Assembly: GCA_022798895.1 (NCBI GenBank)
Contig: JAAWNJ010000011.1
Coordinates: 1-37,278, forward strand
Origin: Clostridia bacterium
GTDB taxonomy: Bacteria; Bacillota; Clostridia; TANB77; CAG-508
Direction: 5' to 3'
Length of the DNA stretch: 37,278 nt
Part shown: positions 8,316-16,621 of the stretch, in pieces
Layout: the number at the start of each line of letters is the position of its first letter
Numbering within the stretch: the stretch's first letter is position 1
The notes under the pieces: generated by a model
Database searches by the model: none
The model's input: only the letters and a program-made list of their open reading frames with translations
What the model was told of the DNA's origin: nothing
Translations under genes and position numbers: made by a program

Positions 8316-8480
8316 CATCGGAATATGTTTTAAGGTACGGAAGAATTAAAACAAGCATATTCATTTTATGTATAAAAAAATGAAAATTACTCCATAATTT
8401 CAAAGAGAGAAAAGAAATGTTTGCGGAGTAAGAAAAGTGTTTAAATTTTAAGATAAGGCGAATTCTATTCGCTTTTCTTC
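8316..8480 (+). ncRNA. Structured 5' leader of RNase J with terminator-like end
   Basis: Three nested or sequential stems are visible. GAATATG (8321-8327) pairs with CATATTC (8356-8362). TTACTCC (8387-8393) pairs with GGAGTAA (8425-8431), and inside it ATTTC (8397-8401) pairs with GAAAT (8414-8418). GCGAAT (8458-8463) pairs with ATTCGC (8467-8472), followed by TTTTCTTC. The last stem looks like an intrinsic terminator, so the region could act as an attenuator or yield a roughly 160-nt RNA. No known riboswitch class was recognised. Confidence 0.5.
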
Positions 8481-8527
8481 GACGTTAAAATGTACGGAAT
8501 TTAAAATAAAGGAGAGAAAAAACTTAA

Positions 8528-10585
8528 ATGACAAATGAAGTAAAAACAAATGAGACACAAGAAAGCGGTTTACCAAGGAGACAAAACCGTAGAACAAATG
8601 AGAAAACTGCAAGAAGTAGTTCAGAAAGAAGGGAAAGTAAGACTTCTAATTATAGACCAAGAAGAAGGGATACTAATGTTAGAGAACAAGCACCAAGAGA
8701 GAAAAGAGTAAAACAAGAAAGCACAAAAACAGTAGAAAAAGTGATAGAAGAAATGAAGGAGACAAGAAGAACAGCTAGAAACACAGGGGCAGAAACTAGA
8801 AATACTAGAACACAAAGCAGAACGCCAAGAGAAACTCGTAGTTCTGATAGAACAACGGATAGGGCAACAAGAACTAGGACAAGAAATACAAAAACAAATC
8901 ATCAAGATATCATAAAATTTAATTTTAAGAAATCAAATTTAAAAATTATTCCACTAGGTGGCTTAGAAGAAATTGGAAAAAATATTACTGTTTTTGAATA
9001 TGAAGATGAGATTATTTTAGTAGACTGTGGATTAGAATTCCCAGAAGATGATATGTTAGGAGTAGATTTAGTTATTCCAGATATCACATACTTAATTAAA
9101 AATCAAGAAAAGATTAAAGGTTTAGTCATTACTCACGGACATGAGGATCATATTGGTTCTATTCCATATATTTTGAAACAAATAAATATGCCAATTTATG
9201 CTACCAAATTGACAGTAGCTTTGATTAATAACAAGCTAGAGGAACATCATTTAAAAAGAAGCACAAAAATGCATATTGTAGAACAAGGACAAACTATCAA
9301 TTTTGGTAAAATGCAAGTAGAATTTATTAGAAGTAATCACAGTATTCCAGATGCAGTGATGCTTGCTATTAATACACCAGTAGGAACTGTATTGCATACA
9401 GGCGACTTTAAAATAGATTATACTCCAATTGATGATAAGGTAGTAGATTTAGGAAGAATTGCAGAATTAGGAAATAAAGGAATTCTAGCGTTACTTTCTG
9501 ATAGTACGAATAGTGAAAGAAAAGGATTTACTATGTCAGAAAGCAGTGTTGGAGAAGTATTTGATAAGCTATTTCTAAACAATTCAAAAAGAATTGTAGT
9601 AGCAACATTTGCTTCTAATGTACATCGTGTGCAACAAATTGTAAATTCTGCTATTAAGTATGGTAGAAAAATTGCAGTATGTGGTAGAAGTATGCAAAAC
9701 ATGATAGAAGCGGCAAGAGGACTAGGATATATTAAAGATGCAGATAGTGTGTTTATTGATATTGATAATATTAAAAACTATCGTGATGACCAATTAGTAA
9801 TCATTACAACAGGAAGCCAAGGAGAAACAATGTCTGCTTTAACAAGAATGGCAAATGGAGAGCATAAAAAGGTAACAATTACTCCAAATGATATGGTTAT
9901 CATTTCTGCAACCCCAATTCCAGGAAATGAAAAGTTAGTATCAAAAGTAATTGATGACTTAATGAAAATTGGTGCAGAAGTAATATATAGTTCACTAGAA
10001 GATGTTCACGTATCAGGACATGCTTGTCAAGAAGAACAAAAATTAATTCTAACATTAGCAAAACCAAAATACTTTATTCCAGTCCATGGAGAATATAGAC
10101 AATTAATTGCACATGCAGAGACAGCTAAGAAGATGGGAGTAGAAGGAAGAAATATCTTTTTAATGAATAATGGTAGAACATTAGAATTGAATGAGTATGA
10201 AGGAAAGCTAACCACTTCTGTTCCAAATGGAAAAGTATTAGTAGATGGACTAGGGGTAGGAGATGTTGGAAATATAGTACTACGTGATAGACAACATTTA
10301 TCACAAGATGGTTTGATTATCATTGTTGTTGGAATGGATTCTAATACAGGAGAAATTGTTTCAGGCCCAGATGTAGTTTCAAGAGGATTTGTGTATGTAA
10401 GGGAATCAGAAAACCTAATGGATGACTTAAAACGTGTGATTCGTGATGAAGTTCGTAAATTAGAAGAAAATCATGTTAGTGATTGGTCAACGATTAAATC
10501 TACTTTAAAAGATGATTTAAGAGACTATATTTTTGAAAAAACAAAGAGGAACCCTATGATTCTTCCGATCATAATGGATGTATAA
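8528..10585 (+). CDS. rnj: Ribonuclease J with arginine-rich N-terminal extension
   Basis: A 685-residue metallo-beta-lactamase/beta-CASP ribonuclease acting in mRNA decay and 5' processing. The core starts near residue 135 (LKIIPLGGLEEIGKN); the Zn site is His203, His205, Asp207 and His208 in THGHEDHIGS, followed by beta-CASP motifs (HTGDF, DSTNSERKG, SGHA, PVHGE) and the C-terminal domain. RNase J is usually about 555 residues. The extra 130 N-terminal residues are low-complexity and rich in Arg, Thr, Glu and Ser (repeats like RNTRTQSRTPRETR), probably disordered and RNA-binding. ATG 8528 follows AAAGGAGAG. Confidence 0.93.
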   Translation: MTNEVKTNETQESGLPRRQNRRTNEKTARSSSERRESKTSNYRPRRRDTNVREQAPREKRVKQESTKTVEKVIEEMKETRRTARNTGAETRNTRTQSRTPRETRSSDRTTDRATRTRTRNTKTNHQDIIKFNFKKSNLKIIPLGGLEEIGKNITVFEYEDEIILVDCGLEFPEDDMLGVDLVIPDITYLIKNQEKIKGLVITHGHEDHIGSIPYILKQINMPIYATKLTVALINNKLEEHHLKRSTKMHIVEQGQTINFGKMQVEFIRSNHSIPDAVMLAINTPVGTVLHTGDFKIDYTPIDDKVVDLGRIAELGNKGILALLSDSTNSERKGFTMSESSVGEVFDKLFLNNSKRIVVATFASNVHRVQQIVNSAIKYGRKIAVCGRSMQNMIEAARGLGYIKDADSVFIDIDNIKNYRDDQLVIITTGSQGETMSALTRMANGEHKKVTITPNDMVIISATPIPGNEKLVSKVIDDLMKIGAEVIYSSLEDVHVSGHACQEEQKLILTLAKPKYFIPVHGEYRQLIAHAETAKKMGVEGRNIFLMNNGRTLELNEYEGKLTTSVPNGKVLVDGLGVGDVGNIVLRDRQHLSQDGLIIIVVGMDSNTGEIVSGPDVVSRGFVYVRESENLMDDLKRVIRDEVRKLEENHVSDWSTIKSTLKDDLRDYIFEKTKRNPMILPIIMDV

Positions 10586-10608
10586 TAAGTAAGAAAGAGA
10601 AATAAAGT

Positions 10609-11209
10609 ATGAGAGATTTATATGAGCCAAGAAATTCAAAATATTCCTATGAAGATAGTGAGGTATTAATCAACTACTTAGATATCCATAATACTAAGGA
10701 TTTACTTTACTATGAAGCAAAGATTACAGCAGCAAAATCTTTAGGATTAAGACAAAGAGGAATTACAGGAAATTTTGATAAGGCACACTATCTCTCTATA
10801 CATCAATATTTATTTGAAGATATCTATCCGTTTGCAGGAAAGTTAAGAGAAGAAAATATCAGTAAAGGAGAATTTCGCTTTGCTCAGTGGGAGTATGTAG
10901 AACAGGAATTAGATAGATTATTAGAACAGTTAAAGCAAGAGAACTTTTTAGGTGGACTAGATAAAGAAAATCTAGCCAAAAGATTAGCCTATTATTTATC
11001 TGAAATGAATGTGCTACATCCTTTCCGAGAAGGAAATCGGGAGAACGAATAGAGAGTTTATTAGGCAATTAGCTTTAAAAAATGGATATGTCTTAAACTT
11101 GAAAAAAGTAAATCCAAAAGAAACTTTAGAAGCTAGTATAGCATCTATTGTAGATACTAGCAAGTTAGAAAAAGTCATAGAAGAGTGTTTAGAAAAAATA
11201 GATAAATAA
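10609..11209 (+). CDS. Fic family protein (AMPylase/toxin type), +1 shift at CGG
   Basis: Two overlapping frames together encode one Fic protein of about 200 residues, which would transfer a nucleotide moiety (usually AMP) to a target protein. Frame one (10609-11037) carries the N-terminal helices (MRDLYEPRNSKYSY), NFDKAHYLSIHQYLFEDIYPFAGKLR, and the active-site start at His137, HPFREGN. The zero frame then reads CGG GAG AAC GAA and stops; skipping the C at 11038 gives GRTNREFIRQLALKNGY and runs to 11209, rebuilding HPFxxGNGRxxR. No separate antitoxin is adjacent. It follows RNase J by 23 nt with a weak ribosome site. Confidence 0.85.
11038..11041 (+). other. Candidate +1 recoding site CGGG in fic
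   Basis: In-frame codon CGG (11038-11040) after AAT. Reading GGG (11039-11041) as Gly after skipping C restores GNGRTNR of the Fic motif; the zero frame stops after three more codons at TAG. AAGGA lies upstream at 11030-11034. Confidence 0.65.
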
Positions 11210-11226
11210 GGAAATTAAGTGATAGT

Positions 11227-11335
11227 AAAAACATTATAATAACAACATTTGACCTTGCTGGTCGCAGGCTACGCTGCGACAGGCGTTCGCAAGCTCATCT
11301 TGCGCGGTCTGCATTTTTGTTATTATAATGTTTTT
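11227..11335. repeat. GC-rich multi-hairpin element with 19-bp arms
   Basis: A perfect 19-bp AT-rich inverted repeat (11227-11245 and 11317-11335, outer sequence AAAAACATTATAATAACAA) encloses a GC-rich core. The core has two perfect hairpins: GTCGCAG (11261-11267) with CTGCGAC (11274-11280), and CGCAAG (11288-11293) with CTTGCG (11299-11304). GACC (11251-11254) and GGTC (11306-11309) can extend the basal stem, giving a three-way junction. T-runs follow, so it can terminate fic transcription. Its base composition is unlike the surroundings, which suggests a dispersed MITE- or REP-like element. The flanks 11210-11226 and 11336-11377 hold nothing else visible. Confidence 0.75.
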
Positions 11336-11377
11336 TTCATTTTTTTCTTTTAATTTGTAACTTTTTTCAAAAAAGGC

Positions 11378-11406
11378 TTGATATTTCTAATAACTTGTAT
11401 TAAAAT
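11378..11406 (+). promoter_or_regulatory. mraZ promoter
   Basis: TTGATA at 11378-11383, TAAAAT at 11401-11406, spacer 17 bp. The predicted start site is next to the first MraZ-type box. Confidence 0.7.
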
Positions 11407-11413
11407 TTAGAAG

Positions 11414-11449
11414 AAGTGGAGAGAAGTGGTGAAAAGTGGAACGAAATGT
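11414..11449 (+). promoter_or_regulatory. MraZ operator: AAGTGG boxes at 10-bp period
   Basis: AAGTGG occurs at 11414-11419, 11424-11429 and 11434-11439, and a degenerate AAATGT lies in register at 11444-11449. MraZ is known to bind direct repeats of this kind in its own promoter (TGGG or AAAGTGG-type boxes at 10-bp spacing). The boxes start just after the -10 element, so binding would repress mraZ and the downstream division genes. Confidence 0.8.
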
Positions 11450-11466
11450 TAGTGAGGTGAGCAAAA

Positions 11467-11898
11467 GTGTTAATAGGTGAATATGAACATTCTCTAGATG
11501 TAAAAGGCAGACTTATTTTACCTGCAAAAATTAGAGAAGATATGGGAGAAAAATTCATCGTAACCAAAGGCTTAGACGGATGTTTATTCGGCTTTTCACA
11601 AACAGAATGGGCTAATTTTGAAGAAAAATTAAAAACACTACCACTTACTAACAAAAATGCAAGAGACTTCGTAAGATTTTTCTTGTCAGGTGCTACAGAA
11701 TGTGAAATTGACAAACAAGGAAGATTTTTAATAGCAGGAAACTTACGTGAATATGCAAAATTAGAAAAAGACACTGTCATTATTGGTGTAGGAACTAGAA
11801 TTGAAATTTGGGATAAAGAAAAATGGAAATCTTACAACAGTGATGAAAATATTTCAGCAGATGAAATTGCTGAAAATATGACAATGCTTGGTATATAA
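11467..11898 (+). CDS. mraZ: Transcriptional regulator MraZ
   Basis: A 143-residue protein of two tandem SpoVT/AbrB-like (SWIM) domains. Copy one begins [23 protein letters not shown] and copy two begins [24 protein letters not shown], each with the DxKGR/DxQGR signature. MraZ forms ring oligomers that bind the repeated boxes ahead of the dcw cluster. GTG 11467 is chosen because the protein then starts at the conserved (M)LIGEY and GAGGTGAG lies upstream at 11454-11461. It heads the dcw cluster with rsmH and ftsL. Confidence 0.95.
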   Translation: MLIGEYEHSLDVKGRLILPAKIREDMGEKFIVTKGLDGCLFGFSQTEWANFEEKLKTLPLTNKNARDFVRFFLSGATECEIDKQGRFLIAGNLREYAKLEKDTVIIGVGTRIEIWDKEKWKSYNSDENISADEIAENMTMLGI

Positions 11899-11921
11899 CT
11901 TGCAAAAGTTTATATAAAAAC

Positions 11922-12062
11922 ACAAAAGATAAAAATTTTAAGAATTACAAAAGACAAAGTAAATAAGTTTTACAAAAGATAGAGTTTTCTAAAGAAAAAC
12001 AAAAGTATGAAGAAAGAAAACAAAAGAAGTAATGGAACAAAAGAGTATAAAAATTACAAAGG
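11922..12062 (+). repeat. ACAAAAG repeats between mraZ and rsmH
   Basis: ACAAAAG occurs at 11922, 11947, 11972, 11999, 12020 and 12037, with ACAAAGG at 12056. The first three are spaced exactly 25 nt apart. The region is almost C- and T-poor (purine rich), so its RNA would be largely unstructured. Function unknown. Confidence 0.5.
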
Positions 12063-12079
12063 ATGAGAATTAAAAAATG

Positions 12080-12118
12080 AGCATAACAGTTGGTATTAGC
12101 ATACCAACTGATTGTGCT
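12080..12118 (+). other. Hairpin upstream of rsmH (possible attenuator)
   Basis: CAGTTGGTAT (12087-12096), loop TAGC, ATACCAACTG (12101-12110) is a perfect 10-bp stem; AGCA (12080-12083) and TGCT (12115-12118) extend it. Only a weak T-run follows (ATTCTT), so it may be a partial terminator or RNA-stability element between mraZ and rsmH. Confidence 0.55.
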
Positions 12119-12162
12119 ATTCTTAAAACATTCCTATATTACCAAAAAGAAGGAACAAATAA

Positions 12163-13092
12163 ATGGAATTTAAACATGAACCAGTAATGTTACAAGAATG
12201 TATAGAAGGATTAAACATTCATCCAGATGGAATTTATGTAGATGGCACTTTAGGTGGTGCAGGACATAGTTTAGAAATTATAAAGAAATTATCTAAAAAA
12301 GGAATGCTAATTGGAATTGACAGAGATGAGGAAGCATTAGTAGCAGCAAAAAAAAGACTAGCAGAATTCCAAAATGTTACTTATATTCATGGAAATCATG
12401 ACGAAATTCAAAGTATATTAGAAGACTTAAAAATAGAAAAAGTAGATGGAATTTTATTAGACTTAGGTGTTTCTTCTTATCAACTAGATGAGAGAAGTAG
12501 AGGATTTAGCTATATGGGGGATAACCCATTAGATATGAGAATGGATACTTCAAATGGAATAACTGCTAAAGAAATAGTAAATCAATATTCAGAGGAGAAA
12601 TTGGCTAAAATTCTTTGGGAATATGGAGAAGAAAAATTTAGTAGACAAATAGCTAAAAATATCTGCAAAATACGTGAGAAAAAAGAGATACAAACCACTA
12701 AGGAATTAGTAGAAATTATAGAGGATACTATTCCAAAATCTAGTCAAAAAGATGGACACCCAGCTAAAAGGACATTTCAAGCAATTAGAATAGAAGTAAA
12801 TAATGAGATTGCACCATTATATCAAACCATTATGCAAAGTGCACATGCTTTAAAAGAAGGTGGAAGATTAGTAGTAATTACCTTCCATTCACTAGAAGAT
12901 AGAGCTGTGAAAGAAGCAATGGCAGAGTTGCAAGGAAAATGTACTTGCCCAAGAGATTTACCATATTGTATTTGTGGGTGTGAAAGTTTGGGAAAAGTGA
13001 TAAATAAGAAACCAATTGTAGCAACACAAGAAGAATTAGAAAGAAATTCAAGGTCAAAGAGTGCAAAAGTAAGGATATTTGAAAGGAGGTAG
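12163..13092 (+). CDS. rsmH: 16S rRNA (cytosine1402-N4)-methyltransferase
   Basis: A 309-residue AdoMet-dependent enzyme that N4-methylates C1402 in the decoding centre of 16S rRNA. It starts with the family hallmark HEPVMLQECIEGL, then YVDGTLGGAGHS (AdoMet loop), GIDRDEEAL, ILLDLGVSSYQLDERSRGFSY, HPAKRTFQAIRIEVN, and a C-terminal GGRLVVITFHSLEDRAVK. AGAAGGAAC precedes ATG 12163. Its gene overlaps the ribosome site of ftsL (AGGAGG at 13084-13089), so the two are translationally coupled. Confidence 0.96.
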   Translation: MEFKHEPVMLQECIEGLNIHPDGIYVDGTLGGAGHSLEIIKKLSKKGMLIGIDRDEEALVAAKKRLAEFQNVTYIHGNHDEIQSILEDLKIEKVDGILLDLGVSSYQLDERSRGFSYMGDNPLDMRMDTSNGITAKEIVNQYSEEKLAKILWEYGEEKFSRQIAKNICKIREKKEIQTTKELVEIIEDTIPKSSQKDGHPAKRTFQAIRIEVNNEIAPLYQTIMQSAHALKEGGRLVVITFHSLEDRAVKEAMAELQGKCTCPRDLPYCICGCESLGKVINKKPIVATQEELERNSRSKSAKVRIFERR

Positions 13093-13096
13093 ACTT

Positions 13097-13615
13097 ATGG
13101 CATATACAGCAAGAAGAGCAGGATATCAATATGAAACAAGCCCAAGAAAATTAAAACCTGAATATGAGCCACTAAAAAATCCATATAGCAAAAAGAAGAG
13201 TTCCACATTAAAACAAAAAGAACAAAAGCCAAAAGAAAAAAGACAGCTAAAACCAAAAGTAAAAATAGTGCTATATGTTTTAATTGGTTTTGGGATTCTA
13301 TTTGCCATAAGTTACCGAAATTCTCTTATTACAGAAAGTTTTAGTAAAAAAGAAAATATGAAAAAAGAGTTAAGTGTTTTGCAAAAAGAAAATGCACAAT
13401 TAAAGATCAATATTCAAAATAGTTTAAATCTAGCAAATGTAGAAAAATCAGCAACTGCAATGTTAGGAATGAAAAAGTTAGATGATTCGCAGAAAATATA
13501 TGTTAATCTTCCTAAAAAAGATTATGTAGAACCAGCAAGTGAGCAAATTATAGTGACAGAAGAAAAGGGTTGGTTTCAAAAGATGATAGAAGGAGTTACA
13601 AGTTTATTTAAGTAA
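13097..13615 (+). CDS. ftsL: Cell division protein FtsL/DivIC-like
   Basis: A 172-residue bitopic membrane protein; ATG 13097 is chosen because GAAAGGAGG ends 8 nt before it. A basic cytoplasmic tail of about 60 residues (many Lys-Lys-Pro) precedes one transmembrane helix (VLYVLIGFGILFAISY, about residues 59-76). A coiled coil follows (MKKELSVLQKENAQLKINIQNSLNL), then the MLGMKKLDDSQKIYVNL segment typical of FtsL. It would bridge the class B PBP and FtsB/DivIC at the septum. In most Firmicutes the PBP gene comes next; here a terminator follows and the PBP lies 18.8 kb away. Confidence 0.85.
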   Translation: MAYTARRAGYQYETSPRKLKPEYEPLKNPYSKKKSSTLKQKEQKPKEKRQLKPKVKIVLYVLIGFGILFAISYRNSLITESFSKKENMKKELSVLQKENAQLKINIQNSLNLANVEKSATAMLGMKKLDDSQKIYVNLPKKDYVEPASEQIIVTEEKGWFQKMIEGVTSLFK

Positions 13616-13650
13616 AACTACTGCTAATAAAGAAATAGGCAGTAGTTTTT
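13614..13650 (+). terminator. Rho-independent terminator after ftsL
   Basis: AAAACTACTGC (13614-13624) pairs with GCAGTAGTTTT (13639-13649) around a 14-nt loop, ending in a T-run. It overlaps the ftsL stop codon and separates the dcw head from the accessory block. Confidence 0.85.
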
Positions 13651-13669
13651 TACAATGCATGAAAATCAA

Positions 13670-13698
13670 TTGACTTGCATATAGAATTGTAATAGAAT
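13670..13698 (+). promoter_or_regulatory. Promoter of the acyltransferase operon
   Basis: TTGACT at 13670-13675 and TAGAAT at 13693-13698 with a 17-bp spacer; the next gene starts at 13732 behind GAGGGGA. Confidence 0.7.
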
Positions 13699-13731
13699 CA
13701 AGTAGAAATGAAAGAAAAAAGAGGGGAAATA

Positions 13732-15030
13732 ATGGGGAGACATTCACAAACAAAAGCACAAAAAAAGAAGAGTATTTTGATTAATCTTGTTTTTTTATTA
13801 GCTAGTTTTATTGTCATATTTGGTTTTACAATTGCTATCTGGATAAGAGGACAACAAGAGGAATCTATTATAGAAAATAGACCACTAGCAAAGTTTCCAA
13901 AGTTTAGTTTAAATGATTTTTTTCAAGGAAAATATCAAGATGATTTAGAAAAGAGTTTATCTGACCAAATGCTTTGGTCACAAAGTATCAAAACAGCTAT
14001 GACAAGTAGAAAATCAGAAGTAATAGGAGAATGGCAAAAAAGACTAGTAGCCAATATAGAGGAAGAAGAACCACTAACAGAAGAGGAGACACAAAATCAA
14101 ACCACAGATGGCAAAGTTGAGGAGAAACCAAAAGAGATAAGAAAAATAAAATACATGCCAATTTCAGGTGGAAATGTATATCATTACGGAGATTCACAAT
14201 ACATGGTATTTAAATGTAGAAGTTTGAAAAATGCAAAAAGTAAAATTGATGAAATGGCACAGTCTTACCAAAAACATTTTAAAGATATTGATTCTTATTT
14301 CTATTTTGTTAATATTAGTAAATCCATAGATTTTAACAAAGTAGACGAAACAGAAAATGAGTTTTTAACTTATATCAAGCAAGCATTTTCAGATTTTCAA
14401 TGTGATGGACTAAAAATAGATAGTTATGAACAATATATGGATTATTTTTATGAAACAGACCATCATTGGAATTACAAAGGTTCTTATCAAGGATACAAAG
14501 ATATTATTAACTTAATGCTACCAGAGGAAAATGTATTAGAACCAACTGAAACCAAAACCTTTGATACTTACTATTATGGTTCAAATGCAAGAACTACAGC
14601 AGTATATACAAACAAAGAAAAGTTTACAGTATATGATTTTAAAATTCCTAAGTACACAACATATGTCAATGGATCAGTGTCAGGATATGGCAATAGAGAT
14701 ATGTACTACAATAATGGATATTCTACAGAAAAGGGTTACAATCATTATGGTGCTTTTTATGGTGGAGATTTTGCAGAAGTATCTTTTGATTTTAAACAGC
14801 CAGAAAAAGAGAATTTATTAGTCATTGCACCATCATATTCTAATGCAATTAACAAATTAGTAGCAAGTCACTTTAACAAAACTTACTATATTGATTTAAG
14901 ACATTATCAAAATACTTATGGAAAAGCATTTAATCCAGAAGAGTTTTGTAGGAAAAACAAAATCGGTAAATTCTTATTCTTAATTAGCATTGACCACTTA
15001 ACAAATGGAAACTTTGAACTTGCAAATTAA
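13732..15030 (+). CDS. DHHW family secreted protein (AlgX/AlgJ-type partner)
   Basis: A 432-residue protein with N-terminal transmembrane anchor (INLVFLLASFIVIFGFTIAIWI) and an extracytoplasmic domain. It carries the motif DHHWNYKG near residue 243, the hallmark of DHHW proteins related to AlgJ/AlgX acetyl-transfer partners, and a C-terminal SGNH-hydrolase-like part (LLVIAPSYSNAINKLVASHF). GAGGGGAAATA before ATG 13732 decides the start over the ATG at 13708. It is followed after 21 nt by an MBOAT gene, the usual pair for O-acetylation of a cell-wall or exopolysaccharide. Inferred role: transfer of acyl groups passed by the MBOAT protein. Confidence 0.85.
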   Translation: MGRHSQTKAQKKKSILINLVFLLASFIVIFGFTIAIWIRGQQEESIIENRPLAKFPKFSLNDFFQGKYQDDLEKSLSDQMLWSQSIKTAMTSRKSEVIGEWQKRLVANIEEEEPLTEEETQNQTTDGKVEEKPKEIRKIKYMPISGGNVYHYGDSQYMVFKCRSLKNAKSKIDEMAQSYQKHFKDIDSYFYFVNISKSIDFNKVDETENEFLTYIKQAFSDFQCDGLKIDSYEQYMDYFYETDHHWNYKGSYQGYKDIINLMLPEENVLEPTETKTFDTYYYGSNARTTAVYTNKEKFTVYDFKIPKYTTYVNGSVSGYGNRDMYYNNGYSTEKGYNHYGAFYGGDFAEVSFDFKQPEKENLLVIAPSYSNAINKLVASHFNKTYYIDLRHYQNTYGKAFNPEEFCRKNKIGKFLFLISIDHLTNGNFELAN

Positions 15031-15051
15031 CGAAAACAAAGGGGAACAAAT

Positions 15052-16449
15052 ATGGTATTTAGTAGTTTTACATTTTTATTCATTTTCTTACCATTAGTAC
15101 TTTTAACCTATTTTTTAGCAAAAAAAAGACAATTGCGTAATATTGTATTACTTGTTTTTTCACTCATCTTCTATGCTTGGGGAGAGCCAGTTTATGTAAT
15201 TTTAATGTTACTATCTATTATTGTCAATTACTTGATAGCACTGAAAATAGAAAGAAGAAAAAGAGGCAAAAAGAAGTGGATGATAATAGATGTCATCTTC
15301 AATTTAGGTATTATAGGTTTCTTTAAATATGGAAACTTTATGATACAGAATATCAATACTGTTTTTCATAGCAATATAGGGGAAATGGATTTAGCTTTGC
15401 CAATCGGCATTAGTTTTTATACCTTCCAAGTATTATCCTATGTGATTGATGTATACCGTAAAACTGTACCAGCACAAAAAAGTATAGTTAATTTAGGAAT
15501 GTATGTTACACTATTTCCACAACTCATAGCAGGTCCAATTGTAAGATATGAAACAGTTGCAGAAGAAATAGAAAATAGGAAAGAAAATTTTACAGAAGTA
15601 GTAGAGGGGCTAAAGAGATTTTTTATAGGGCTTGGGAAGAAAGTTTTAATTGCCAACCAAATGGCATTAATAGCAGATACAATTTATGGAGGAGATTTAG
15701 CAACTACAGGTACAGTAAGTTTATGGTTAGCAGCTATTAGTTATACTTTGCAAATCTACTTTGACTTTAGTGGCTATTCTGACATGGCAATTGGTCTAGG
15801 CAGAATGTTTGGCTTCCACTTCTTAGAGAATTTTAATTATCCATATATAGCCAAAAGTATTACAGATTTCTGGAGAAGATGGCATATTTCACTTTCTACT
15901 TGGTTTAGAGACTATGTTTATATTCCATTGGGAGGAAATCGTGTTAGTAAATTCAAATGGCTTAGAAATATTTTAGTAGTATGGTTATTAACAGGATTAT
16001 GGCATGGTGCTTCTTGGAACTTTATTTTATGGGGAGTATATTATGGTGTAATTCTTATAATAGAGAAGGTGTTTTTAGGCAGAATAATTGAAAAATTACC
16101 AAAAGTTTTGCAACATATTTATGCTTTGTTCTTTATCATTATTGGTTGGGTAATCTTTCGTGTAGAGGATTTTTCACAAATGGGAATAGTACTTCAAAAA
16201 ATGTTTACCTGGCAAGCTTCAAGTATAATAGATAATATTGTTTTGAATTTTGATGTTTTTTCTTCTTTACCATATATTTTAATAGGTATTATAGGAAGTA
16301 TGCCACTTTGGACAAAGGTAAGAGAAAAAAGAAAACAAACAAATTCTTATTTGATAGTATCTAATCTATGGAGTTTTGGAATTTTCATGTTATCTATATG
16401 CTTTTTATTAGTAGCAACTTATAACCCATTTATTTATTTTAGATTTTAA
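15052..16449 (+). CDS. MBOAT family O-acyltransferase (AlgI/DltB-like)
   Basis: A 465-residue polytopic membrane enzyme with at least nine hydrophobic segments. The MBOAT hallmarks are present: FWRRWHISLSTWFRDYVYIPLGGNR with His278, and LLTGLWHGASWNFILWG with the presumed catalytic His318. It moves an acyl group across the membrane to the DHHW partner for O-acetylation of an extracellular polymer. AAAGGGGAAC precedes ATG 15052. Terminator directly after; the two genes form a self-contained operon inserted in the dcw region. Confidence 0.92.
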   Translation: MVFSSFTFLFIFLPLVLLTYFLAKKRQLRNIVLLVFSLIFYAWGEPVYVILMLLSIIVNYLIALKIERRKRGKKKWMIIDVIFNLGIIGFFKYGNFMIQNINTVFHSNIGEMDLALPIGISFYTFQVLSYVIDVYRKTVPAQKSIVNLGMYVTLFPQLIAGPIVRYETVAEEIENRKENFTEVVEGLKRFFIGLGKKVLIANQMALIADTIYGGDLATTGTVSLWLAAISYTLQIYFDFSGYSDMAIGLGRMFGFHFLENFNYPYIAKSITDFWRRWHISLSTWFRDYVYIPLGGNRVSKFKWLRNILVVWLLTGLWHGASWNFILWGVYYGVILIIEKVFLGRIIEKLPKVLQHIYALFFIIIGWVIFRVEDFSQMGIVLQKMFTWQASSIIDNIVLNFDVFSSLPYILIGIIGSMPLWTKVREKRKQTNSYLIVSNLWSFGIFMLSICFLLVATYNPFIYFRF

Positions 16450-16457
16450 AACAAAAA

Positions 16458-16490
16458 CGACTAGTAATTAGAATTATTAGTCGCTTTATT
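16458..16490 (+). terminator. Rho-independent terminator
   Basis: CGACTA (16458-16463) and TAGTCG (16478-16483) with partial inner pairing of GTAAT and ATTAT; T-rich tail. Confidence 0.65.
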
Positions 16491-16527
16491 TTATAGAAAA
16501 ATGTCAGTTTCTGTCGTACGAAATTTC

Positions 16528-16556
16528 TTGCAAAATATGACAATAATAACTATAAT
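16528..16556 (+). promoter_or_regulatory. Promoter of the Rpn-type gene
   Basis: TTGCAA at 16528-16533 and TATAAT at 16551-16556, spacer 17 bp. ATAGGAGG precedes the ATG at 16622. Confidence 0.7.
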
Positions 16557-16621
16557 ATGCTTATATTTTTTAGTCAATCTATTTTTATTCTATTACTAAA
16601 TTTATTTCATAGGAGGATTTT

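Noticed and set aside
12078..12188. A 36-codon ORF overlapping the rsmH start, possible leader peptide
   Set aside because: Mostly encodes the hairpin and rsmH in another frame; spacing from GGATGAG is poor.
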